This document shows positions 17,101 to 28,086 of a DNA stretch of 37,990 bases, piece by piece. A model generated the notes under the pieces. That model was not told the origin of the DNA and did no database searches. It saw only the letters and a list, made by a program, of their open reading frames with translations. The first letter of the stretch is position 1; each line of letters opens with the position of its first letter. The DNA is from Isotricha intestinalis (lineage: Eukaryota > Ciliophora > Litostomatea > Vestibuliferida > Isotrichidae), in assembly GCA_023807065.1 (NCBI GenBank), contig JAJJLU010003689.1, forward strand, positions 1 through 37,990, in the 5' to 3' direction. The translations under genes were made by a program, and so were the position numbers.

Positions 17101-20100
17101 CTCTTCAAACTGTTGAATGGATTGATGATAATTATGAAAGATTTAAATTTGATTTTGATTTTGAGTTTAAGGAAAATAAATATTATTTTGGTTTTTTATT
17201 TTATGAAAATTCAATTAATAATTTTGAACTATTGATTCAAATTAAAAATTTTATTTTTAGAAAAAATAAAATTACAATTGATATAGGAGATTTAAATCTT
17301 AAAAACAATGAAGAAATTAATTTAATTTCATTATCAAAAACAGAAGATTGTATTATTATATATTCATTTAAAGATAATAATATAATATATGATAATAAAA
17401 AAAGTATTTCAATTGAATTTTATTATTTGATAATATGTAAATTTATTAAATATTTATATAATAATTTAAATCTTCTATTTCAGGGAAATCAAAATAAAAA
17501 AGGAAAAAAAAATAAAGTTAGATTTCAATTATTTTCAAAACAAATAAAATTTACTCTTTATGACCTTTATAATTATAACATTAAATATACAATATTATTT
17601 GAATCAATTAGTATAAATAAAAATTATACGGAAATGAAAAATTTACAAATTATTACTTATGATATTATCAATCAAATAGAAGAACAAAGAATTATAATAT
17701 CAAACTTTTCAATAAATTCAAAAAAAATAGAAGATAAGACAATTCAATATAATATTACAACAATTAATTGTGTATTAAATAAAAATGATTATGATAATTT
17801 CTTTAATTTAATAAGTGATATTTCAAATAATCCTTTATTTGATAATGAAAAAAATCAAGAAAATATGAAAAAGTTTTTTAAAAAAAATCTAATAAAATTC
17901 CAAAAAAAATTAGTTTCAAAAAGCATAATTAATATTGAACAAATTAAATTTCATTTTATTTTAAATATAAGAAACTCTTTTATTTTTTCTCTTTCAAATA
18001 TATATTTTGAAATAGCAAAATTCAATATAGAAACAACAATAAAAATAATAATTGACTTAATATTTGCATCTAATAATGATATTCTTTTAATAAATAAAAT
18101 AGGAGATAAAAATAATCCCATTGATATTCTTTTTACTCATATAATAACCACAAATTCTTTTATAATCGATTCTACTTTTTGTGATATTTCATTTAATTTA
18201 AAATATGATTTAGTTTATGATTTAAAAAATTTTTTCCATGATATAAGATACAGAAGGTATTATCATATTAAAAAAGTGAAAAAAAATAATACAAACCCAA
18301 TTAACAATTTAAATATAAAATTTAATTGTCTTTTAGAAAATATGTACTATTATATAATTAACAGAGATAATATATTTGTTTTTAATATGAATAGTTTCTT
18401 TTCTTCTTATTGGGATAATAAAATTTTAAAAAATGAATTAGAAATACATAAATTTAGTATTTTTATTAAAAATATTTCAAATATAAAAATAGGAGATGTG
18501 ACATTAATATTAAATCAAAAAAATAAAAAGAAATATTTGATAAATAATTGTTCTTTTTTTTTGAAAATGAAATATGAAAATTTAATTCAAAAAAATAATA
18601 TTCCTTTATATAAATATTCTTTTCATTTGGAAAATATTGAAAATGCATCATTAATTTTTAATTTAGAAGAATTAAAAAATACTATTAAATTAGTAAAAGA
18701 TATTTATAATTATATAGTAAACCCTAGTAATGTAAATAAAAATTTTTTAAAATATTATTATTATGAAGGAGAAAATATATATTCTACAATTAGTTTTTAT
18801 TCTTTTAATTGCATTTTAAAAACAAAAAAAATAAATATTGAATTTAAAAACATTTTTCAAATTAATCTTAATGATAATCAATTTATTATTCTTGATTCTG
18901 ATAAAATTGGTTTACAATCAAATATTTCAATAAAATATTTTAATGATTTTTTAGAAAAATATGAATCTTTTGTTGAACATATGAAATTTGAATTTTCTTA
19001 TGCTGAAAAAAAATTTTCTTTTAATTTCTTAGAATTTATTAATGTTAATATTTCAAATGAATTTTTGTCAATTCTAAATGATTTATATGATTTATTCTAT
19101 TCAAAAAAAGATAATAATTTTTTAGAAAATGATAAATTTAATATTAAACTATTTAATTATTCATCTGAAGATATAACAATTAATGGAGATATTAATTTAA
19201 AAAATGGACAATCATATGTATTAAATACTTTAGAGTTATCAAGTTTAAAATTTGAAAGAAATAATGTAATATTCAATTCAATTAAATTAAATAAAATGCC
19301 AAAAATAATAATTTATAATAAAGTATATTTTCTCAAACAAAAAAATAATTATTATTTCCTTTCACCAATTTTAATTCATTCATTTTGTTCTAAGAATATA
19401 TTTTTATTAAATTCTCAAAAAGAAAATATTTTATTACATAATCAAGATGTAGTAGGAATAGATCCTGACTTAGAAAATTTAAATATTATATTAAATTATA
19501 ATTATCAAAATATAATAACATTAAATATAGAAACAGTATCATCAACAATTAAAAAAAATATTTTTTTTGATAATTTTAATGTAAAAATTGATAAAACTAT
19601 AATAGAAAACCAAACAATAAATAATATATCAATTTTTCCTAATATTATTGTACATAATTGTTTAGATATTCCTTTAAGTTTATTTTCAATTAAAAGAAAG
19701 AATGAAATATTAATTAAACCTTGTCAAACAGAAGAATTATATATTACTAATAATTCATTAGATTTTTTTCAATTAAAATTTAAACAAGGAAATTTTGAGT
19801 TTATAAGTGAAGAAGTCAATATTGCACAAAAACAAAAAAAGAAATCGAATTCTATTGCTTTGAATGTTAAAAATTTTGAAATTTTATTTAAAAGTTTTTT
19901 TGATAAAAATGGGATTTTGAATATATATTTTTATCTTGAATATTTTATTATTAATAATACAGAATTAAATATTTATCCTTTAATACATAATTTAAAATTT
20001 AGAGATGAAAAATTTAATGTTAATTATTATCCAGTTTTAAAATTTGATAAAGTTGAATTAATAATTAAGGAAAATGATAAAATTTATAAAATTGATTCTT

Positions 20101-22301
20101 TTTCAGTTGAAGATAAAAATTATGCTTTTTTTAAAAAAATTACTATTGAAATCGAAAAAACAAAATTAAGTCTTTTAATTCAAAGACATTTAAGATATTA
20201 TAAATTTGATGAGACTTTATATGTCACTGATTTCTTAATTGTTTCAAGGATTGAAAATACAATTAATTTCTCAAATTCAAAAGATAAAATCGAACAATTT
20301 TTTAACCAAAATATAAATATTGAACGTAAGAAATTATATTATAGAATATCTTTAAATTTATCTTCTATTAATTTTTCTTTAATATCATCTGTAAAAAGGA
20401 AAAGAACAGAAATTGCAATTTTATCAATATCAAAAGTATTTTTTAATTATATAAAGGAAGAATTAACAATGAATAATTATTTTAATTTAAATACATACTT
20501 TTTTAATAAATTTGATTTTTTCATAACATCAATTCAATTTGATAATATGATAAAAAATAGTATTTATAAAATAATATTTTATAATAAAAAAGAAACAAAA
20601 TTAATTTCATTTAATCAAAAAACAGGAATCAATATTTCTTTAAATAATAATCCAAATCAAATAGAAAATAATGTTCCATTTATTCAAATGAAATCACAAT
20701 TTATTAATAACAAAAATAAATATTACTTTAATGAAATAATAATACAATTTTTACCTTGTTATTTATATTTAGATAGTGAATTTTCAAGTGATTTATTAAT
20801 TTTTATTTATTCTTGTTATGATATTATAAAAGATAAATCAATTTATTCTTCAAACATGAAAGAAATAATGGATTCTTTATCAATGAATTTATTGAAAGAT
20901 AATATTGAAAATAATGCTTCTTATTTCATTAATAAATTATCAATTTCTCCTATTTTTATTTATTTTAATTATAAAAATTTTTCAAATAAATTATTTACGT
21001 TATTAAATTTCCAAAATTCATTCATTAATACAATTTTAGATGTGTTTACAAATAATACAACTCATATTGATTTTGCTTTTAAAAAATTATATTTAAGTAA
21101 TATATCATCAACAAATCCAGATAATACTTCAAATAATAATTTCTTATTTCAATTATATGATTTTTATTATTATAATTTTCTAAGTCAATGTATAAAAGTT
21201 TTTTTCAGCATTGATATTTTAGGAGATCCATATAATTTAATCAATCATTTAAGTAATGGAATAAAAGATTTTATAACCTTACCAATATTAAATGTGATTA
21301 ATGGCCCTAGAGAATTTATATTTAATTCATTATATGGAGTTAAAAGTTTAGTAACAAATTCATTAGGAGGAATATTAAATTCAGCACATAAAATTTCAAG
21401 TAGTTTAAGTAAAAATATTTTAAAATTAACAAACAGTGAAGAATATTTAATAAAAAGAAATGAAATTTTATTAGATAATTATAATAAAAATGAATATTTA
21501 AATGTTCTAAAAATAATTTTTATTGGGGTTAAATATGGTATTATTGATATATTCTTTATTCCTGTTTTATATTATAAAAAAGGTATTATTGATTTACCTT
21601 TAGGTGTTTTTTTAGGAATTACTTCTTTAGTTGCTAAGCCTTCAAGTGGAATAATGGATGGAATTTCTATTGTTACTAGAAATTTAAGTAAAGATATTTT
21701 AAATGTTAATAAAGATAATATGGAAAATTTTGTTTATGATATTAAAAATAGAATAAGATATGAAAGAATTATTGATAGAAATAATATTATTCAAGATTAT
21801 AGTTTTAAAAATGAAATTATTGAAGAATTTATTAAAATTAACGAAGGAGATTTAAAATATAGATTAAATTGTACTAGTATTAAATTTGAAAAATTATTTT
21901 TCAGTAAAGATAATGAAAAAGAAAGGAATTTTACTATTATAATTTTTATAAAAGATAATATATCAACAAGGAAATATTTAGTTATTTATAAAGTTAAAAG
22001 TGATAAAAAGGGAAAAATTTATTCTTTTATTCCTAAAAATTATTATTCCAATCAAAAAGAAGGTTATATTAAATTCGTCAATTCAATTAAAATTTCTTCT
22101 ATATTAAATGTTTCTTCTCAAAATAAAAAAATTAATATTTTATATTATCATAAAGATAGAAAAAGAAATAGTAAAATAAAATTAGATATGTCATTTAGAG
22201 AAACAATATTAATTCAATCAATAGATTTTTGTGAAAATTTCACAAATTTAATAATATTTGACTATTTAAATTCACTAATAAAAGAAGAAAAAAACAAATA
22301 A
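14146..22301 (+). CDS. VPS13: VPS13-family bridge-like lipid transfer protein, spliced
   Basis: Joined exons 14146-14232 and 14262-22301 give 2708 residues. The N-terminus is a chorein domain (IAKIILGKYLSDYFINLN, then LSLWSGNINCSNLEL across the splice, then LKKGFIGKIDMEIPFKS). A PH domain follows at about 650-745 (IKRGFLLFKNSHNWNKYYSL, closing LIWKNIIKERI). The long middle part is repeating beta-groove (RBG) type sequence. An SHR-BD/VAB-like region lies at about 1810-2050, the VPS13 C-terminal domain at about 2340-2530 (LGDPYNLINHLSNGIKDF, GPREFIFNSLYGVKSLV), and a final PH-like segment ends the protein. The family moves phospholipids between membranes at contact sites. The PH insertion recalls plant-type VPS13. 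Without the intron the first ATG-led stretch ends at a TGA and the conserved Trp-Ser-Gly block is lost, so splicing is needed. A TTG at 14328 is not the start. Confidence 0.93.
14233..14261 (+). other. 29-nt spliceosomal intron in VPS13
   Basis: The sequence begins GTAAATATTT and ends TTCTTAG. It contains an in-frame TGA, sits in phase 0 after codon 29, and its removal joins the two halves of the conserved chorein N-terminus (TLSLS to LWSGN). This is the only intron I can place with confidence in the window. Confidence 0.87.
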
Positions 22302-22388
22302 ATAAATAATATTAAATATATAAAATATTTTAAAATAAAAATAATAAATAAATAATTATTAAGAAAAATAATTAAAAAAATATAAAAA

Positions 22389-23120
22389 ATGTCAGTTAAC
22401 AGACAATTAAAAGAATTACTTAATGAATTAAATCCAAAAGAATCTTTTTCAATTTCATCATCAACAAGAACAAAAAAACCAAATAGAATTTTAAATGGAC
22501 CGGATCAAAATCCTTTATACAAAAGTTCCCAAACAAAAATTAATAAATCATATTTAGTATATACATCTCCAAGAAAACAAAAAAATAATGATAATATTTT
22601 TCTTTTAATTCCAAAAAATACAATAACAGTATCTAATGAAAACAGTTATAAAATAAAAAACGAAATTCAAAACTTAAATAAAAATTTAGGTATTAAAAAT
22701 ATATCTAATAATCCAAAAGATATATTATCAAATTCATTAACATCAAATGAAAAAAAATTAAATTTTAGAAATAAACCAATTATAAATTTAAATAGTACTG
22801 GATTTGATTTTAGTCCTAAATCAACAATATTTAATAATTATAATAATAGAAGTGTAGTTGAACCTGGAATTTTTAAAGCAACTCAAAAATTAAAAGATAG
22901 AGATGATACGGATAATGCACAAAGAAAAAAATTATTTAATTTAAGAAAAATTGAAAATATTGGTAATTATTCTGTTAATGAAAATAGTAATTTCTTTTCT
23001 AGAAATAAAAATAATGATTATTCTGATTATAATAGATTTATGAGAGAAATGAATGGTTTTAAACAAAGAAAACTTAATCAATGGAAACAACAATTTATTG
23101 AAGCTAATTTAAAATATTAA
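22389..23120 (+). CDS. basic Asn/Ser-rich protein of unknown function
   Basis: A 243-residue basic hydrophilic protein, 87 bp downstream of VPS13 on the same strand. The N-terminus (LKELLNELNPKESFSISSS) may form a short helix. The C-terminus (FMREMNGFKQRKLNQWKQQF) is predicted to be helical, with aromatic residues. The middle is low in complexity with scattered Pro and Ser. No signal peptide, membrane segment or known domain was seen. The start is ATG in an A-rich context. I do not recognise it. Confidence 0.65.
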   Translation: MSVNRQLKELLNELNPKESFSISSSTRTKKPNRILNGPDQNPLYKSSQTKINKSYLVYTSPRKQKNNDNIFLLIPKNTITVSNENSYKIKNEIQNLNKNLGIKNISNNPKDILSNSLTSNEKKLNFRNKPIINLNSTGFDFSPKSTIFNNYNNRSVVEPGIFKATQKLKDRDDTDNAQRKKLFNLRKIENIGNYSVNENSNFFSRNKNNDYSDYNRFMREMNGFKQRKLNQWKQQFIEANLKY

Positions 23121-23256
23121 AAAATATTATTTTTTGATTTAGGGAATATTTTATTATTTTAATTTAATGATTAAATCTTTTTTTTATTGGAATTTTTTAA
23201 TGAAAAATATTTTTTTTATTTACAATTTTTAAAGATTAAATTAAATGTAAATGTTT

Positions 23257-24534
23257 CTAATATTTTTTTTTTTTCTTATTATTTGGTGTTTGATTATTTG
23301 ATTCATTTTCATATTCTGCTTCAACTTCTTCTACTTTATCAAATTCATTTAATTGTTCTTCATTTGAAATATTTTCATTTTCATTTAATTGACTTAATTT
23401 TTTTTTATTTTCATTTATTTTATTATTACAATTTTCAAGATTTTGCTTTAATTTATTTTTTTTATCAGCAATTTTAACTAATTTATCTATTTCTTTACTT
23501 ACTTTAATTATATCTTCTAATGTTATTTTTTCAGCTTTTTCATTTAAAAAGATTTTAATTTCATTCATATATTCATTTGATTTATCATCGTATTCTTTAT
23601 TTTCAAATTCTTCAATTTTACTAATCATTTTTTCATATTCTTCATTTATATCTAAATTATCATAATTTGTCTTTTCTTTATTTTTATTTTTCTTTTTATT
23701 ATTTTCTTGATTACTATTATTATTACTATTAACGTTACTACTATTAATATTAATATTATTTTTACTATTTATATTACTACTATTATTTTTAATAAAATTT
23801 TCTTCAATTGATTCACTTTGTGAATCATTATTTGATTTTTTATTTTTTAAATGTTTTGATTTTGATATTAAATTATTATATTTTTGTTTTTTTATATTAC
23901 TTTCTTCTTTTTGTTTATTAATTTTTTCAAGAATTGAATCTGCATTTTGTTTAATTTCTAAATATTTTTGAAATGCGCTTTTAGATTTATTTTCTTTTAT
24001 TTTACTTAAATTATTATTATTATAATTATCTTTATTTTTTCTTTTTAAACTTTCTTTCTGAAAATTATTTTTATTATTGTGATTTATATTATTATAATAT
24101 CTCTTATAATTTTGTGAATTTTCATCTTCATATTGATTATTTTCATTAAAATCTTCTTGAATTGACATAGTTACTTTTTCATAAACAATAGAATTAAAAA
24201 TAAATTGTTTATTTGAAGTGAAAAAATCACTTATTTCTTTAATTGAATATTCTTTTGCATTTTTAGAATATAATTTTGAAAAAGAAAAAATTCTATTTCT
24301 TTGGTACATTTCAAGTTGTAATTCTCTCATATCTTCTTTTGATAAAAGTAATAAATCAATAAAAGTAATATTTTTTTCTTCAAAAAATTGAATTATATTA
24401 TCTAAACCTAAAGTAATTAAAACATAAGATAATCTATCATCATCATCATTTTGATTTTCCATTTCATCTTCTTCAACATTTGATTTTTGTTCATTATTAT
24501 CTCCAAAACTTTCTTTATCATTATTAACATTCAT
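23257..24534 (-). CDS. SAM-like domain and coiled-coil protein
   Basis: A 425-residue protein. After an acidic N-terminus, residues about 34-90 look like a sterile-alpha-motif fold: an LGLDNIIQFFEEKNI helix, the FIDLLLLSKEDMRELQL pattern typical of SAM, then QRNRIFSFSKL. SAM domains mediate protein-protein or polymer contacts. The rest is Asn/Ser-rich linker (about 240-275) and a helical C-terminal part (about 295-395). It ends with TAG. Divergent from the REEP-like gene (117 bp between starts). The SAM call rests on pattern only; the cellular role is unknown. Confidence 0.7.
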   Translation of the reverse strand: MNVNNDKESFGDNNEQKSNVEEDEMENQNDDDDRLSYVLITLGLDNIIQFFEEKNITFIDLLLLSKEDMRELQLEMYQRNRIFSFSKLYSKNAKEYSIKEISDFFTSNKQFIFNSIVYEKVTMSIQEDFNENNQYEDENSQNYKRYYNNINHNNKNNFQKESLKRKNKDNYNNNNLSKIKENKSKSAFQKYLEIKQNADSILEKINKQKEESNIKKQKYNNLISKSKHLKNKKSNNDSQSESIEENFIKNNSSNINSKNNININSSNVNSNNNSNQENNKKKNKNKEKTNYDNLDINEEYEKMISKIEEFENKEYDDKSNEYMNEIKIFLNEKAEKITLEDIIKVSKEIDKLVKIADKKNKLKQNLENCNNKINENKKKLSQLNENENISNEEQLNEFDKVEEVEAEYENESNNQTPNNKKKKKY

Positions 24535-24651
24535 TTTATATTATTTTGCTCTTAATTATTATTCTTTAATTGATTGATAAAAATAAATAAAACATTTAAA
24601 AAAAAATATACTTAAAAAAAAAATAAAAAAATATATCAAAAAGAAATAAAA

Positions 24652-25065
24652 ATGTCATTTTTATATGGATTAATAGATTTAATATTACTTTCATTAATAA
24701 CTTTAGATACATTAGGTTTAGTAGGTCAATATAATCAAAAAAAATCACCAGAATCAAAAGATTATGTAAGAGTATGTTTCACATGGATATTTTTTTTAAC
24801 ATTAAAATCATTTACTCCAAATGATGGTGAAGGATATTTCAGAAAGATTTTAATGTTGTTATTTTTACTTGCAAAACTATTTGTAGTTTTACCTATTTTA
24901 GGAGGAACTATGTTAATATATAACAAAAGCCCTGAATTAATTAAAAAAGGAGTTGATGTTGTTAAAAGTAAATTAGGAACTAATGTTAATCCTATTAATA
25001 ATGGACTTTCTGAAACAAGTACTGTACCTTCTCCTAGTACTGCTCTTTCTCCTGATGAAGATTGA
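24652..25065 (+). CDS. REEP5/HVA22 (TB2/DP1) family-like ER membrane-shaping protein
   Basis: A 137-residue protein with hydrophobic segments at about 3-23, 38-52 and 63-90. The stretch YFRKILMLLFLLAKLFVVLP followed by ILGGTMLIYNK matches the HVA22/REEP block in which the hairpin ends with LP..GG..IY and an exposed helix follows. That family shapes tubular ER and is involved in vesicle transport. The C-terminal 30 residues are Ser/Pro-rich and acidic. It is shorter at the N-terminus than many relatives. It ends with TGA; if TGA were read through, only two more codons would be added. The family call is moderate: the match is convincing for one block only. Confidence 0.65.
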   Translation: MSFLYGLIDLILLSLITLDTLGLVGQYNQKKSPESKDYVRVCFTWIFFLTLKSFTPNDGEGYFRKILMLLFLLAKLFVVLPILGGTMLIYNKSPELIKKGVDVVKSKLGTNVNPINNGLSETSTVPSPSTALSPDED

Positions 25066-25692
25066 GCTTAATTTAGATTTTTATTTACTTATACTTCTTT
25101 TTTTAATTTAAAAAAATTGTTCTTTTTTCATCAATAATTTTTTGAAATTTTTAAATATTAATCTTTTGGAAGTTATTTAAATATTCTAATTCATTATTAT
25201 ATTCAATACCTCATTCATATGATTCTTTCATATTTTCATTGTTATTTTAAACTATTTAAAATTTCCTTTTTATCATTTTATATTATAAATTTTTTTTTTT
25301 CCTTGAATGTTTAATCTTTCAACTTCTTCAATTATAAATTTCTATTTTAAAAAGAATTATAAATAATTAATTATATAAATCAGGTATTTCTTTTAAGATA
25401 TTCAACTTTACAAAAATTTTAAATTTAATTTCTTATTTTATTTTATAATTGAAATTTCAATTTCATAATAATAATTTTTGATTATTTAAAATTAGAATAA
25501 TTTAATTATTATTTATTTTCTTTGTTTTGAAAATCATTTTAAAATTTTATTTTTATAGTTTTTAAAAGTTTTACAATAAAAACAAAATAATTTATATAAA
25601 ATGAATAAATATATATAACTAATCTTTCACTAAAACAATAAAAAAGACTATCTATAAAACCTAAAAAAATAAAACAATTTAAGATTTATTAT
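25066..25692. other. intergenic stretch between convergent REEP-like and phosphatase genes
   Basis: No intact gene is present. The left part carries the minus-strand coding-like relic described at 25109-25341. The rest (about 25400-25692) is A/T-rich noise with T-runs and no recognisable RNA gene, promoter or repeat. Confidence 0.5.
25109..25341 (-). pseudogene. possible gene relic with stops and a frameshift
   Basis: Read on the minus strand, 25341-25276 encodes the protein-like KFIIEEVERLNIQGKKK series, then stops (TGA). In another frame 25246-25109 reads through coding-like sequence (NENMKESYE, GIEYNNELEYLNNFQK, FQKIIDEKRT) interrupted only by TGA at 25211-25213 and TAA at 25151-25153. 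Codon use (GAA, AAG, CAA, AAC) resembles that of functional genes. The best reading is a decayed gene; untested short introns are the alternative. No family is recognised. Confidence 0.35.
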
Positions 25693-26622
25693 CTATTCCC
25701 ACAAATTGTTTATTAAATCATTTTGATATATTTCAAATTTAAATTGCTCTTTATTTATTGTCCTTACATCATCACAATCTTCTATTAAATATTCCAAATA
25801 ATCTTTTAAACTCAATAAAAAGTCATCTTCTTTATCGTTATAAAAACTAGTTATTAATATACCATTACTTAATTGATTTGAAAAAGAGAAAATTGAATTA
25901 TCAATTAAAATAATATTCTTTAAATCTCTATTTTTAAAAATTCTTAAATCCTTAATATATATACCAGGTTTAATAAATATACAATGTTGTCTATATAATC
26001 TTAAGGAAAAATATCTTTTATCTTTTTCAATATAATCAATAATTTTATCAGCATAATTTTTATGACTTGCTGTGAAAATAATTAATTCAAATTTATCATA
26101 AACATAATTTAAAAATTCAAATAAATTAGGGCGCAAAATTAATGGAATCGGTACATTTTTTCCTAAAATTTCATCATCTTCGGAATCGAAGTATAAAGTT
26201 GTTTCATGATCTTTATATATTAAATCTAAATCAGAATGAATTAAAGTTTCATCTAAATCTAAAATTAAAGTTTTCTTATTTTGATTTACATTATCTTTTA
26301 ATTTAAAAGTAGATGAAATTTTTTCAATTTGATTAATATAATTTTCCTTTGGTAAAAGGGAAATTAATTTTAATCCTGATTTAATATAAGCGTCAAAGTT
26401 TCCATTTCTATTTTGAGATGAATCAACATAATATTGATGAAATATTTCTTCAAAAGGAATTAATTTATTTTCTTTTTCTTTTTCATCAAAAGTAATTATT
26501 GTATCTTCTGAATCTAATGTAGAATTCTCTGATATTTCGACATTATTATCATTTGATTTTTCATTTTCTTTTGAAAATATGAGGTTTATGTTATCTTTTG
26601 ATTTTTTGAGATTTACCAACAT
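25693..26622 (-). CDS. SCP/NIF-type (FCP1-like) HAD phosphatase
   Basis: A 309-residue protein with a C-terminal FCP1-homology domain (about 115-290). It has the catalytic DxDxT motif in LILDLDETLIHSD (D122, D124, T126), motif II Thr184 in IIFTASHKNYADK, the Lys of IYIKDLRIF (K224), and the acidic loop NIILIDNS (D241, N242, S243). All active-site residues are present, so it should be a working Mg-dependent Ser/Thr phosphatase of the CTDSP/Dullard group. Members dephosphorylate the RNA polymerase II CTD or other phosphoproteins such as lipin. The first 110 residues are acidic and Asn/Ser-rich and probably disordered. No transmembrane segment of the Dullard type is seen. It ends with TAG. Confidence 0.9.
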   Translation of the reverse strand: MLVNLKKSKDNINLIFSKENEKSNDNNVEISENSTLDSEDTIITFDEKEKENKLIPFEEIFHQYYVDSSQNRNGNFDAYIKSGLKLISLLPKENYINQIEKISSTFKLKDNVNQNKKTLILDLDETLIHSDLDLIYKDHETTLYFDSEDDEILGKNVPIPLILRPNLFEFLNYVYDKFELIIFTASHKNYADKIIDYIEKDKRYFSLRLYRQHCIFIKPGIYIKDLRIFKNRDLKNIILIDNSIFSFSNQLSNGILITSFYNDKEDDFLLSLKDYLEYLIEDCDDVRTINKEQFKFEIYQNDLINNLWE

Positions 26623-27488
26623 ATTTTTATTATTTTACATTAAGCCTTATATATGAAAAAAAATAAAAACGTTATTTTTTAAAATGAATTATTAAAAATA
26701 TTTTTCAAGCTTTATAAAATTAATAACCATGATAAAAGGAATTGTAAATATATGTTAAATAATATTTTCCAAAAGAAGAAATGAGAAATCTTCATTTAAA
26801 GATTTTTTTAGATTACATTTTTTTCAAATTTTTATATGCTTATTAAAAAGAATTTATCTTAAATAATTAATAAATTAATAGAAAATAAAGTTTTAAAACT
26901 TGTTTTATTGAATTATATTATTATTATGTAAATTAATATTTATATTTTTGGATTTTTAGACTTTTACACTCTATATATTCAGTTTTCCTTTATATAATTA
27001 ATATTCACATTATTTATTTATTTATATAACTATTCATTTCATAATTTAAAAAAAGTAAATAAAAATTAATTAATTTTGAATATTAGATAAATAATTATTT
27101 AAAATAATCATTTTTCCTTTTTTTATAATATAACACTATCTATTATAATACTTTTTAATCTTGTCAATATAATTTTACAATATTTAATATCATTAAAAGT
27201 TAAATGATGAAATATTATTTACATCAATATTTATTTTAAATAATTTCATTTTTAAGATAAATGATAAAATCTTCCAAGGATAATTATATTTTAAAAAAAT
27301 TTTCAAACATTTCAGAAAAAGAATTATTGTCTTTGTAACTGTTTACTTTTGTTTGAATAGTATTATTAAATTAATAGAAATAGTAAAACCTTAACAATTT
27401 ATTCATTTTATACAATAAAAAAATAAATAATTTTTTTATTTAAACTTTTACTTATTTTAAATAATAATATCAATACTAACATAAAAAA
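26623..27488. other. long gene-poor stretch
   Basis: About 870 bp of A/T-rich sequence between the divergent phosphatase and secreted-protein genes. The only coding-like element is the two-exon micro-ORF proposed at 27261-27394. No tRNA, snRNA-like or repeat structure stands out. The last 90 bp (ending ACATAAAAAAATG) are the upstream region of the secreted protein gene. Confidence 0.5.
27261..27394 (+). CDS. candidate 35-residue micro-gene with a 26-nt intron
   Basis: The ATG at 27261 opens a protein-like reading (MIKSSKDNYILKKFSNISEK). An unspliced stop occurs at 27336-27338. Removing a 26-nt segment at 27335-27360, which starts GTAACTG and ends GAATAG, joins it in frame to 27361-27394, adding about 10 residues and ending with TAA. 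Intron length and ends resemble the VPS13 intron (29 nt, GTAAAT...TTAG). It is tiny, so it may equally be a relic or chance. No function can be suggested. Confidence 0.25.
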
Positions 27489-27842
27489 ATGTCAAAATCT
27501 TTTATTTTATTATTAGCAATATTATCTTTTGTATTTTGTGTACCAAGAAGAAGACAACCAAATTATGATGAAAAAAAATTAAGAGAATGTCTTTCATTAA
27601 TAAATATAGATCTTGATGAAAAAGTTGAAGAATTAAGAGGTTATCATGATGTTCTTAGAAGATATTTTTTCAATAAAAAATTTGCGGAATATGGATTTGA
27701 TATAAATAAAGAAGAAGAAATGATTAAATGTTTTGATCAATTTGGTCTTAAAGCTAGAACAGTTAGTCCTTATTTAAATTGTATGGATATGTGTTTACAG
27801 AAGAAAAAACCAGGAGAACGCTGTCTTTGTCCTAATTATTAA
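27489..27842 (+). CDS. small secreted cysteine-rich protein
   Basis: A 117-residue protein with a clear signal peptide (SFILLLAILSFVFCVP, cleavage probably near residues 17-19). A basic RRR run at 20-22 directly follows and might be a second processing point. The mature chain has six Cys: C34, C81, C98, C102, C112 and C114, enough for three disulfides, with the last four packed into NCMDMC and RCLC. The part between C34 and C81 is charged and helical. No known family is recognised; a small secreted or vacuolar-content protein is inferred. The upstream gap is long, leaving room for its own promoter. Confidence 0.75.
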   Translation: MSKSFILLLAILSFVFCVPRRRQPNYDEKKLRECLSLINIDLDEKVEELRGYHDVLRRYFFNKKFAEYGFDINKEEEMIKCFDQFGLKARTVSPYLNCMDMCLQKKKPGERCLCPNY

Positions 27843-28086
27843 ATAATTTTTAAAGATTAGTTTATACTTTTTTTATTAAATTCTTTATCTTTTCAATATT
27901 TTTTATTTTAATTAATGATTGAAGATAGATATTTTATAAGAGTTAATTTATACTTTTAAATTTTTAAATAGAAAATTTTATAGTTTTAAAATAAAAAAAT
28001 TATATTATAATAAGTTTTATATTAATTATTATGATTTTAAAAATAATAAGAAACTAACAATAATAATTACAATAATAATATATTTC

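Noticed and set aside
23187..23477. 96-codon plus-strand ORF rich in Phe, Tyr, Leu and His
   Set aside because: It is the antisense of the Lys/Asn/Glu-rich end of the SAM-like gene, which has a better start and composition.
26741..26795. Possible short intron starting GTAAATATATG in the phosphatase upstream region
   Set aside because: The start matches the VPS13 donor, but joining to any nearby AG leads at once to a TGA, so no reading is gained.
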